Positions 54,071 to 64,000 of a DNA stretch of 64,000 nucleotides are shown here, piece by piece; position 1 is the stretch's first letter, and the number at the start of each line of letters is the position of its first letter. This stretch comes from Cinnamomum chago (lineage: Eukaryota; Streptophyta; Magnoliopsida; Laurales; Lauraceae): contig CP142452.1 in the NCBI GenBank assembly GCA_038049695.1, positions 94,991,501-95,055,500 on the forward strand. Reading direction: 5' to 3'. Position numbers and translations under genes: made by a program. The notes beneath the pieces are model-generated. The model ran no database searches. It was not told the DNA's origin and saw only the letters and a list, made by a program, of their open reading frames with translations.

Positions 54071-57000
54071 TGTTTGTACAAGAATGTGGATCATAATGTT
54101 GAACATGCCCCCACATCAATTTATATCCACGAGAGGGGAATCCTCCTTCCAAACGAAAATTTCTCACAATGAAAAAATGTACACATTAGTAGAATTGCTT
54201 TATTGATTTCATGCACCTCTAAATACGTGGAAAATTTTGAACTTTTCTGTTTATGCGCCGTGCCATACACAAATGGGCCTTCAAAGTTCAAAGCCCACAT
54301 TTTTTATAATAAAAGAATCATATAATTAAAATAAACAAAAAGAAACAGCATCATAGAAACCATATCATACGACCAAACCGAAAAGTTACTCTCTCCCACT
54401 CAACATCAACGAGACGAGAGCTCCCAATCTTAGCAAAAGATGAGCTGCCCAATTAAATGTATTATATATATATATATATATATATGTATACATCAACAAG
54501 ATGAGAGCTCCCACTGTTTTCAGAATACATCATTATTATTAAAGCCTTGTCCCAACTATGTTGGGCTCGACAATATCTTCATAATCATAAACAAAAAAAT
54601 AATAATGTGGACTCCAGAGTTTCAAAAGTAATAATAGCACTAGTGGACCATTCTTTGCATCGGCTAATGACATTTAACACATCAAGGTTCACTAAAGCTT
54701 CTTTTGGAGAGAACATTATTAGTCCATTGAACAACACCAATGCGCCAATGAAATAGCCATTACAAATCATAATCAAGCCAAATGCGAAGGTATCAGTACA
54801 GATAATGGAGAGAATCGTCATTCATCATCATTCTAAAGCACTTGTCAACAGCATTGACCTTTAGAAGGTATCAGTAAATTGATCACTAGCAAGTAGCAAA
54901 GACTCAACCTTTTTTCATTCAGGAACCTCAAATGTATTCTCTTACTAAGTGCTACATTAAATTTAAATTTATGTACCAAATTGTTAGCTAATGTATTACA
55001 AAAAATAGAATGCCTTAAATTTTTAATTTTTTTTATTAGATGTGGGGCCCATGTGAATTTTTTTATTAGGAACCTCACCACTTGTGCACGAGATTTTGGA
55101 GGTCTTGTCTTGGATTAGCTGATGAGCCCCACATTAGCATGCAATGATGATCATAACCATTTAATTAAGAGCCATAAAAAATGCTTTATAAGTGCGTATA
55201 TATATGTTAAAGTTTTGTGCCCTTCATGTTTGCAATCAATTAAGTGCGATAATGCTTGGTTGTTCTTGGCATCTCCCAGAATGATGTATTTAGGTCGACT
55301 TATTCATAGCCAAATATTCCTAGAAGTTAGAACTTAGAATGCATTGTGTTACATTGAAGAGTCTCTGATTTTTTGAGCTTCCACTTCTTAAGGAATGGGT
55401 TAGGGATCGCTTCTATATATGCACCACCACCTTGTGTCCTCCAAGGTGTTCATCATAAGTAGCACAAGACAAATAGTAGACTCTAGCATAGTTTGAAACA
55501 TCTATGCATGGATTAACAAAAATATAAACTTGTGGGATTATACAAAATGCCCTTTTAATCGTGTGATGGCTTGAGGGTTATGACTCACCTTTTTAAGCCC
55601 ATCATATCTTTTCATATACACCACCTCCCATGAATTTGCACAAGTTCCAACTTTATTTAACCGATTTCATAATGAGAAAATCGCATAGAAAAAAACCTCA
55701 TTTTTTTTATTTATCTGGACTTAGTTTTAATCTCAACTGTGAAGAAAATGGGATTATATGAGTCTCAAGCCCTTGTGTCCTTTATCTCCACCCTTCTTGT
55801 CCAACTTAAGACTCCAATTAGGGCATCAAGGACCATTAAAGTCTGTCTACACCCCAACCATATAGCATGATTGTTAATTTTGTTTCAAACTTCATTTCGG
55901 TCAAGCCTCCAAAATAAAATGTTTCGGCCGACTCGAAAATTCGGTATAAAATTTCGGAGTCATGTTTTGCATAAATAAATAAAATCAAAATATACATATA
56001 TACTAGAAAAAAAAATACGAAATAAATAAAACTTAAGCACATTCTTACCACTATAAAGTTTAAAAAGAATTTTCATAACCAAAAAGTTAATAACCTTTAA
56101 AATTGAATATTGGTATTTCAGCCATTTCGGTTGTCCATGTATTCTCTTTTGCTGAAATTGGCATTGGGAAAATGAATATTCCAAAAGCAGTGGCAGTAGG
56201 ATCACAGACATGGATCACTCATCAAGCATTGACCTTTTGCCTTAGCCTTGCCTCCTTTGATCTTTCGCACCCAAATCGTTTTCGCCTGCACTCGGGCCGA
56301 CGTGCGTGCTCCTCTTCCTCTTCCAGCCAGTATCTCAGTGAGGCCCACCAACGTCCCCCATCAGATTGTCCCTATGACACTGTAGGTGGTAACCACATAT
56401 AGTTTCCAGACACCCGTAATCCACTACAATGAGTGGCTTGTCTTGTGCTGTGTCCCATCGAAGGATTCCACTTTGTGGGACCCATCGTAAGATTTTCTCC
56501 ATCATGCACACAATTCACAAAGCTGTGAGCACTAGTTGGGGAGTGAGAGTACATGTGGGCTAACCAAACTCTCTTTTCATGGTCCATTCCTGCAAATGGT
56601 TAGGATCGATGGAGAGTGGCAAGCTGACGTGGGAGTTCTTGCCACTCCCACCTCTCAATTACTGTGGTAAGTGGTAACCAGTGCTGACTCCATGGTCCAA
56701 AGGACTACTAGTTCACGTGGTTAGACTCATCTAATGAGCCCGGATACCCTCGCGTTTCTCTTACGCCCTTCGAGTGATGGGATGTCTGGAACCCGATTAC
56801 AGGGCCAGGTATCTTCAAAATATTTTTGTATTCAGTTTTTCTTACACATCTACTCACTTTAAATTTGCAGTCACCTTCATTAGATATTGATTTTGATATC
56901 GAAATTTAGTGAAACCTCATATTATGAAGTTGAAGTATCTAAAATCAAGGTTATAATCAATTTTTTACTCCATCTAAAGCCTTTTTGGTACTTCTAATTA

Positions 57001-58148
57001 ACGTTCTAACTTCTTCATTGCCCAATCTTCAATAACTTCATGCATCTAGTTGAGTTTACGAGTTGAACATTTTTTTAAAGAAAAATATAGAGGTGATATT
57101 CGGTAATATAAAGAAGTCTAGCAAATTTTTTTTTTTTTCAAATGTAAAGTTGGCCGCCACTAATGAGGCGTATTTTTTTTTCTATTTTGAACCTAAATTT
57201 GGTTGTAATTTCTTCGTACTAATATAATATTTTTGTTCGTAAACAAGTAGAAGAAGAAAAAACATTTGACTAGTAACGTTTTTGGTTGTTTCGGCGGTGG
57301 CTTTTCGATGAAAGTTGTGTAGGCCAACCCTCTTAAGGCCTCGTCATGAGTTTGGATCGCCTATTTGGACCAATGAGTCATTGGTCCAAACAAGCTTCCC
57401 TGTTTCGTCCAAACAGGGGATCCAGATTCCCTCCTCATTTATACTTATTTTCCTTTTTGAGATAATATGCGCCTTTGATGGCACAGAAAAGGATAAAATA
57501 AACAAGAGAAAACTACTTAAAAAAGGACCTTATATGGCCACTAATAAAAAAAAAAAAGGCCACTAGTTCATATTGCACGGAAGTGGTTCCCTGTGACCAC
57601 TTCCTTTTTTTTTTTTTTTTAATTAAAAATTTAAACATGTGACGATGTCGTCGCTTAATATCACATTTAAACGTGTGACGACGTCGTCGCTTAATCGCCT
57701 TAAACCTCATTTTCTCCATTTTCCCCTTCTTCCTCCCATCGTTTCCCTCCTTTCTGGCGATTTCCTTCTGCCCCTCCTCACACTCTCCCATCAAGAACCT
57801 CACTCACTTATCCAATTCCTTAGCACTAACCCACTTATCTTTCTCATAATCCATCCGCAATGCGAAATTGTTTTCCCTTTCCATTTCTCAATTTCTTGCC
57901 ATGACATCCTCAATCACATACTGTTAGAACACCTACATAAAAAAAAGTAATGAATCATCAACAAAATGATCAGGTTACAATAATCTACTACAGCAATTTC
58001 TGGAGCTAAATCCCCATGCAACAACAGTAAGTGAAAACAAATAGAACAATCTCGTTTATCTTTCACTAGTTCATTGGTCCGTGTCCCAGTCGAAGCTCTA
58101 AATCCAGCTAATCCTCATTGTTGGTGATGTTCTTAGTTCTTACAGTCA
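54071..58148. other. Intergenic, mixed repeats
   Basis: No gene recognised. It holds a (TA)n run (about 54463-54485), a partial copy of the CGAAAT-rich TIR family (from about 55868), a 27-bp palindrome (57364-57390) and a direct repeat containing GTGACGA.GTCGTCGCTTAA at about 57629-57690. Confidence 0.45.
57364..57390. repeat. 27-bp palindrome
   Basis: TTTGGACCAATGA and its exact reverse complement around a single G. A further CTGTTTCGTCCAAACAGGGG follows at about 57403. Similar motifs occur in the foldback at 39270-39400. Confidence 0.8.
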
Positions 58149-58516
58149 ATGGGTGCACGCGTGCGAGGCATCACCTCGAGCGCTGTACGCGTCGCTTCGA
58201 ATTCGTTGGACGACCAACCAGATGGAGACACGTGGTATTGCCAGTTCTTTTCCCGCAATGATTCAGACGGTCTATTAATTACCTCGAGCAGACGAAGCAA
58301 CAACAGTGCGATATTTATCGCCTCGGGCAGAGGAAACGACACCGACGTGCTATTAATTGTCTCGGGTAGATGAACAGACATCATGATAGAGATCAGACGT
58401 CATCAGCTGACACAGAGATGAAGTTCGAATTGGTACCCAAGACTCTCCTAACATAGTACTCAGCTCCCGACCTCAAAGAGTTAGAGAACTGTAAGAGGTC
58501 ACGAGCTAGGGGTAAT

Positions 58517-59267
58517 TGTGTGGGACGTTTTCCTAATTAGCAGGATTGAGCTAGTCTCGGTAATAGTGCCGACTTGGCTTATCTCGATCTCAGTGTCCAA
58601 GCTTGGCAATAGTGCCAAGATACATCCAGTTCGGCAACAGTGCCAACTAGCACCGAGCTTGAGCTAGCTTCGGTAAGAGTACCGGCTAGGTTCACCTCGG
58701 TCTCGACTTAAAGCACCTCGGCAACAGTGCCAAGATGCGTTCATATCTGGTCTCTGTATCATCTTCAGTTCAGCACGACCAACTGAGATGAATACTAGGC
58801 CATGATTGTACTCCCATAAAATTACAGCTACGTTGCAGAACGTACTATATATAAGATGGGCGCCGGATAATGATAAAGGGTTGTTCTTATCAGATGATCA
58901 CATCCACATTAATACAACAAGTTGGCGCATGATCCGTTTGGACAATATCTCCACCTACCCCTACTAAGGGAGTACCGGATGAGACTTCCACCTATACATA
59001 TATGAGGGTAAGAATCTAGAAAGGTAGACCACATAATGCAATACAATACAAGTATACTGGCATTTCTTCTCCATTCACCCTTTGTTCAGTGATAGCACTA
59101 ACTCAGGCATCGGAGAGTCTTCGGCTGACTGCAGGCAGGGTCTCTGACCTTTCTTTTCTCCTTCCCTTTCAAGTTTTAAGGCAATCCATCATTGCCAAAG
59201 AAGTTTAACAGCATTATTATGAGTTTTATACTCACCTAATCAAGTCCGTAGGATTTAGGCACTTACA
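58517..59267 (+). repeat. LTR of the second Retand-like element (751 bp)
   Basis: It starts TGTGTGGGACG and ends CACTTACA, the same termini as the first element's LTR. A polypurine tract (GAGCTAGGGGTAAT) precedes it and a primer-binding site follows. The body is largely unlike the first LTR. It contains five or so copies of a CTCGG.AA.AGTGCC motif at about 58555-58735. Confidence 0.85.
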
Positions 59268-59269
59268 AT

Positions 59270-59286
59270 TGGTGCCGTCTGTGGGA
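59270..59286 (+). promoter_or_regulatory. Primer-binding site of the second element
   Basis: TGGTGCCGTCTGTGGGA begins two bases after the LTR. It aligns with TGGCGCCGTCTGTGGGA of the first element, with one difference. Confidence 0.65.
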
Positions 59287-59315
59287 AGATTGATCAAACG
59301 ACATTCACAAAAATC

Positions 59316-60886
59316 ATGCCTCCAAAAACCAGAAATGGCGAAGGACGATCTAAAGCCCTGTCACTACCACCAACGGTCTCCCGTCAGAGGAGATCCGGGG
59401 GAAAGTCTGGTGCAGAAAGTGTAGAAGAACCTGTAACTCAGCCAGGTTCGTCATCAAAGGGGGTGACAACACCTCCCCAGCAGAGTGTTACCTTGTTGGA
59501 GCCTCCCCCACGGAGCAAAGCTCTAGTAGCAGCAAGATCTCGTCAGTCCCCTCACCAGGTGGACTGCGATGACGATAATGACGAAGACCCGTTCCTTGTG
59601 GATATCAGGGCCCAAAACCTTGTCATCCAGGAGCAAGATGAGCTGATTCATCAACTTAAAAAGCAGCTCGAGGAGAAGAAGAAAGCCTGGGTTCCGTCCC
59701 CCAAAACAAAACCGGGCTCCTTCGGTCGAGCGGGACTTGAGGCAAGTCCTGACCAACAAGACAAGAGACCAAGATTACGAAGACCAGAGAAAATGGCTTG
59801 ACCGCCAAGTCAAGCAGACGGTCCGACGCAATATGGAAGTGGTCAGCTTCACTCAAGATCGGCTAAACGCCTATGATGCCGAGGACCAAGGTGTCTCCCT
59901 TCTCTTAGGGGATAAAAGATTTCTCCCTCCTTGATATATTTAGCATCCCGAGGTTCGTCCTCTATGACGAAAACTCGGACCCTACTGTACATCTCCGACA
60001 TTTCACCTAGGGGATGACAGTATGGGGCGACGTTGGTCACCTAAACTGTAGAGTCTTCCTTTCCAGTTTAGGGGATCTCCCCCTAAGGTGGTTCTGCGCA
60101 CTCCTAGACGAATCGATTTCGAGCTGGCGGCAGCTTTGAAACTCCTTCGTGGAAAAGTTCCGAGCGCATGGAGTAATCACAAAAACAAACGACGACCCCA
60201 TGACGATCAGAATGAGGCGGGCTGAAAATATTACTCAGTTCTCCAAAAGATTTTGGACCTTCCACAACCAAGTGGAAGATGCCACTGACAAAGTGGCCCT
60301 CACGTCTGTCAAACAAGCTCTACCGCCAGGCAACGAGCGTCGAAATGACCTAGTTCTGTTCCCCGTGGTCACGGTGAAAGCAATGGTGGCCAGGGTGAAC
60401 CAGTTCATCGAACAAGAAGAGGACGAGGCTCGAGCTCAAGAAAACTTTTGCCTCTGGTCGGACAGACCCTCCAAAAAAGGAAAGGCATCTCGAAAACAGG
60501 ACGCGGACCGAAACGAAATCCTACTGAGCTCGGCAACGACCTCAGAAAGCGGTAAAAAGTCCAAGTCAGTTGTTGCGTCTTACAAGGCTGTCAACACGGT
60601 TTTCCAGGAGCTCATCTACAAGCCCCTCGATAAGATCAACTCACAGCCGTTCTTCAAGTGGCCACAGCTGATGAGGGGTGACCCTTCTACCCGAGATCCA
60701 AGCAAGTTCTGTGCCTATCACAAGCAAAATGGACACAGGACCGAAAACTGTAAGGCCTTGAAATCTCACCGCGATGAACTTGTCAAGGACAGGCACTTAA
60801 AGGACTACATCAAAGAGGACCGAACTCATCGGCGCCAAACTAATGATGGCCACGACCACGATGAACTGGAAAACATTATCAACTAG
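59316..60886 (+). pseudogene. Gag region of the second Retand-like element
   Basis: It begins MPPKTRNG like the first element's polyprotein. The gag domain and a Cys/His knuckle (CAYHKQNGHRTENC) are recognisable, in the same order and at similar spacing. It is broken, with about two or three breaks. The region where protease and pol would follow is replaced by non-coding repeats, so this copy could only have moved with help from another element. Confidence 0.75.
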
Positions 60887-61129
60887 CTCCCCCATCGCAC
60901 CCTGTGAAACAACACCTAGGCGCACATAGGCAAGCTCGTCGAGGAAACGTAGTGTTTGTTACGGAACATCCACTAAAAGGCCCTTGTTACTATACAAAGC
61001 CGGTTCGATACCAGATTAGAGGGCAAATGGGTAGAGGACAAAGTCATCAGGACAGAAGAAAAGCAATCTTGGAAACAATTCCTTGACTCCCTATACAAGG
61101 TCTTCACCCGTGAGTCCCAGCTCGGTGAC

Positions 61130-62110
61130 AGCATCAACCTCAGCCCGCTCCCTTCAATCTTGATAGCTTCAGCAGTGGCCTCGGTGGCAGTACCAGCCTC
61201 GGCTGCACAGCTTAAGCAATGGCCTCAATGGCAGCACCAGCCTCGGTTGCACAGCTTCAGCATTGGCTTCGGTGGCAGCACCAACCTCGACTTTTAAAGC
61301 TCCAATAGTGGCCTCGGTGATAGCACCAGCAACAGCTCAGACAGTTTTAATCGTGACAACTCCAGTAGTGGCCTTGGTGATAGCACCAGCCACGACTATG
61401 ATAGTTTCAGTCACGGCAACTCCAATTCTTGCCAAGTTGTGGAACTCGGCAATTACCTGCCCACCTAACTGCTATAGAGCATTAGAGAAATGAAGAACTT
61501 AAACGGTTAAGGCACACATTATTATAGAACTCGGTGGCTTCAGCTCGGTTGCAGAACCAGTTATATACAACACCTTGTTACCGAACTCGGTGGCTTCAGC
61601 TCGGTTGCTGAACCAGCTATATACAACACCTTGTTATAAAACTCGGTAGCTTTAGCTCGGTTACAGAACCAGCCATGTAAAACGCAAGTTATAGAACTCG
61701 GCGAAAATCTCAGCTCGATAACGGAACCAACTAGCTCGGTCACAATACCGAATGTACAAAGCACCAAGTTACAGAACTTGGCAATGACTCCAGTTCGGTT
61801 GCAGAACCAACTATGCAGTTAGAGAACTCGATGGCTTCCTTCGAGAATCAAGTTTGGTTACGGAACCAACTAAAGTTTTCTATCTCCAAGGATATAAGTA
61901 TTTCTTGAGTTACAGAAGTTACGAACAATTGAGATTCCGGTTATTGGACCGAATTCGATTAAGCTAAGTCACTTTTGGTTATGGAACTAAAGTCAATTGT
62001 CTAATGGTTACTTAGTAGTTCAGGTTATCAAACCGAATTCAACTATTTGGCCAGAATCAGACATTTATGCTAAAGGCCCGGTTATGGAACCGAGGTCAAA
62101 CACACGGATG
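61130..62110. repeat. Tandem repeats of the second element
   Basis: Two blocks. About 61150-61420 repeats a CTCGGTGGCAGCACCAGC-type unit. About 61500-62100 repeats a roughly 57-bp unit with GAACTCGGTGGCTTCAGCTC and a GTTGCAGAACCA motif, decaying to the right into GGTTATGGAACCGA blocks. They occupy the same site as the 55-bp array of the first element but have unrelated sequence. Confidence 0.8.
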
Positions 62111-62407
62111 TAATTTTCAAAAGAAAGATTGAAGGCAAGTATATGAAAGAAATTGTATTAATTGATTGATAAAGAAATTACAAAATTCTTTACATTTTCC
62201 ACCAATACAAAAAAGAGAAATACATCAGAAAGGACTTTAAGGAGCAAGAGCCTCGACATTGGCCTTTGGAGGGTCGATCATAGGAGGCTCAGTCGCAGTA
62301 GGTTGGGGAGTAACCTCGGGCAGAGGAGTCGAAATGGCTTCCGGAGCGGCTTCAGGAGTGGGGGCAAGACTCGGCTCAGGCTCGGAGCTAGAAAACTTGG
62401 GCAGGTT

Positions 62408-64000
62408 CTAATAAACAGGGAGATCCTCTAGGATCCCTGCCTTTTTCAATGTAGTCCGGGACCCAAGTTTAAACAAAACCGAGCTTATCTTCTCGACTTG
62501 GGCCTTATATTTCTTTGTTGCCGCATCGACCCCATCCTTGAAAGCTTCGTCAACTTCAACTTGGACTGAGGCTTGGAGTTCGGCCTTTTCCTTGTACGCT
62601 AATTCGAGCTCGACATTCTGTTTCGCCAGCTCGGCCTCAAGCTCGAGTACCCTCTTCGCCTTGACTTCGGCCGCCCCCTTCAGCTCATGGGTCTCGACCT
62701 TCAGCTTGCAGATTTCGTTAAGTGCAAACTCAAGCTCTGCCCCTTGGTTGTTGTTCTTCTCCTCCGCCTCTTTTAGCTTCTGACTACTCCCCTCCAAGGC
62801 AGTCGCAAGTTTCTTCTTCTCTGCTTCCAGCTTTTCGACCTTGGAGCTACTTTGCTGGGTCCTGTCCAGGACCGCCTAGACCTTCTGCACAATTTGAGGA
62901 AAGAATCAAGTGTCAGAGAAAAGCAAGCGAGATCAAACACTACATAGGATCAATGATGAAGACTTATCGAGAAGGCCGACTGCAGAGAGGAAATCAGCAG
63001 CGATGTATCATCTGCTCCCTTATGCCTCTACATGTCGGGTGGAAGAGCGCAGGTATTGGCAAGAGCAGTGATAATGAGGGGGCTGCTGGATAGACGGTCC
63101 TCCACCGTCATTGGCCTCTCAGGCTCGAATAGGAGGCCTGGCCTCCATGGGGCCGGCCCCGTAGGCTGAGGAGTTGATACTTGACCAGGGCCCTTTTCCG
63201 TCGAACCCTCGGCCCTGGACCTCTTCTCCGTCGGAGCCCTCGCCCCTTCGGTAGAACACTGCCGAGTTCCTGTGCCTTGGCCCTCGGGCCGAGGTCTTTT
63301 CTCCGGCCGACCTCCTTCCCTTATGGTGTCGGCGGAGCGCTGCCAAATTGCACCCAAAGCAACAGAAGGACGAGCTCCGACGCCACCTGAGGCCGCAGAG
63401 GCAGGAGTGGGGTCGGTAGCAGGAGGCGTGGAAGAAGGAGCTCGGCTAGAAGAGTTTAGCCCCAAGATCCTTCGTCTTCAAGACGGGGTGTCGTCGCTCC
63501 ATATCCTCTCCCCTTTCTTCTTCTCGGTTGGATGAGGACGAATAGGCTTCGACGAGTTGGGATAGGTCAGCGGACTCCAAGCCGGCGAGCGATTTGGATG
63601 CCTCAGGACCTGAAGCTCTTGGCGTTCGGCGTCGATCAGGGCAAGTACGAGCTCCTTCTTCTTGATGTACGTATGGTACCTCGGCTAGTACCCAAGCAAG
63701 GCCCAAGCAGCTTGCTCGTGATGACCCTGGTAGTCACACACGGCCTTCAGCCAACTATCGTTTCTTTTCCAACCAGCACGCTCGGCCCCCTGCCTTCTTT
63801 GATTGACCTTGCATGACAAGAGAAAAGCGTCAGCTCGACAAAACAAGAGCACTCAGAGGAGATCGATATTTACTTGGGGGAACCCCGAAGTGACGAGGGA
63901 TCCTATATAATCTCTCCACCTCGGTCTCGGCCTCGTCGAACTCCCAATTATTGGAGATGAGCAGACGATCGTCCTCGGCATGTCTATTTGAGTCCTCCAA
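62408..64000 (-). pseudogene. Antisense accessory gene of the second element (partial, runs off window)
   Basis: The same three blocks as in the first element, diverged. The coiled-coil block (about 62408-62880) keeps AFKDGVD and KAQVEKISSVLFKLG, matching AYQDGVDWA and AAQITNLSSVLYEMG. The linker block (about 63028-63850) keeps GPAPWRP...ERPMTV, CALPPDM and KRNDSWL...LLGY. The first block (63874 to the window edge) keeps DDRLLISNNWEF and GVPPSK. GTAAAT lies at the same codon position where the first element has its donor, and a pyrimidine-rich stretch ending GTGCAG precedes the coiled-coil block. It is broken, with several breaks. Confidence 0.7.

Larger units (their letters stand above)
58149..64000 (+). 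mobile_element. Second Retand-like relative, tandem internal-LTR-internal arrangement
   Basis: A diverged relative of the element at 3108-14592, on the plus strand and running off the window. 58149-58516 is the 3' end of an internal region ending in a polypurine tract. It matches the area next to the other element's 3' LTR (shared GAGGTCGGGAGCT and GAAGCGACGCG, read in antisense). One LTR follows, then a primer-binding site, gag, tandem repeats and the antisense accessory gene. No protease, reverse transcriptase, RNase H or integrase region is present. An internal region on both sides of one LTR implies a tandem or recombined copy. It is broken, with several breaks, and is clearly older than the first element. 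Confidence 0.8.

Noticed and set aside
56103-56587. Overlapping open frames around 56.1-56.6 kb
   Set aside because: No start context, domain or splice structure; the region adjoins a TIR-element fragment.

Overview
This is nuclear DNA of a flowering plant. The evidence is AT-rich intergenic DNA, spliced genes with GT..AG introns, a Tat/Retand-type Ty3/gypsy retrotransposon, many small TIR transposons and MITEs, and plant gene families (an AR791/CHUP1-like coiled-coil protein, a GDSL esterase/lipase and a small secreted cysteine-rich peptide). The species cannot be fixed by reading. The mix fits a dicot, magnoliid or other non-grass angiosperm.

Layout. 1-15,570: a four-exon AR791/CHUP1-like gene on the minus strand. 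An 11.5-kb Retand-like element (3108-14592), also on the minus strand, sits in its second intron. The two 687-bp LTRs differ at one position by eye and the element is flanked by a perfect 5-bp duplication, so the insertion is very young. Between pol and its 3' LTR the element carries an antisense, intron-containing accessory gene with its own TATA box, plus eight 55-bp tandem repeats. 15.6-26.1 kb: gene-poor DNA with a MULE-like long-TIR element, a hAT-like element and a MITE. 26.1-26.8 kb: a two-exon gene for a 76-residue secreted six-cysteine peptide, with TATA box and poly(A) signal. 28.1-31.5 kb: a five-exon GDSL esterase/lipase gene on the minus strand.

31.5-58 kb: no intact host gene was recognised. 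This stretch is a graveyard of DNA transposons. It holds a second long-TIR MULE-like element, hAT-like elements with recognisable 8-bp target duplications (one perfect), Tourist-like MITEs and SINE-like repeats. It also holds two related TIR elements (43348-45616 and 47505-49212) with AT-rich repeat-filled ends that flank different GC-rich cargoes. The first cargo is a piece of a host aspartic protease gene, a Pack-type transduplication.

58.1-64 kb: a second, diverged relative of the Retand-like element on the plus strand. It shows an unusual internal-LTR-internal order, has a gag region but no pol, and carries the same antisense accessory gene. Finding the same antisense, intron-containing gene in two diverged elements is the most interesting system-level signal here.
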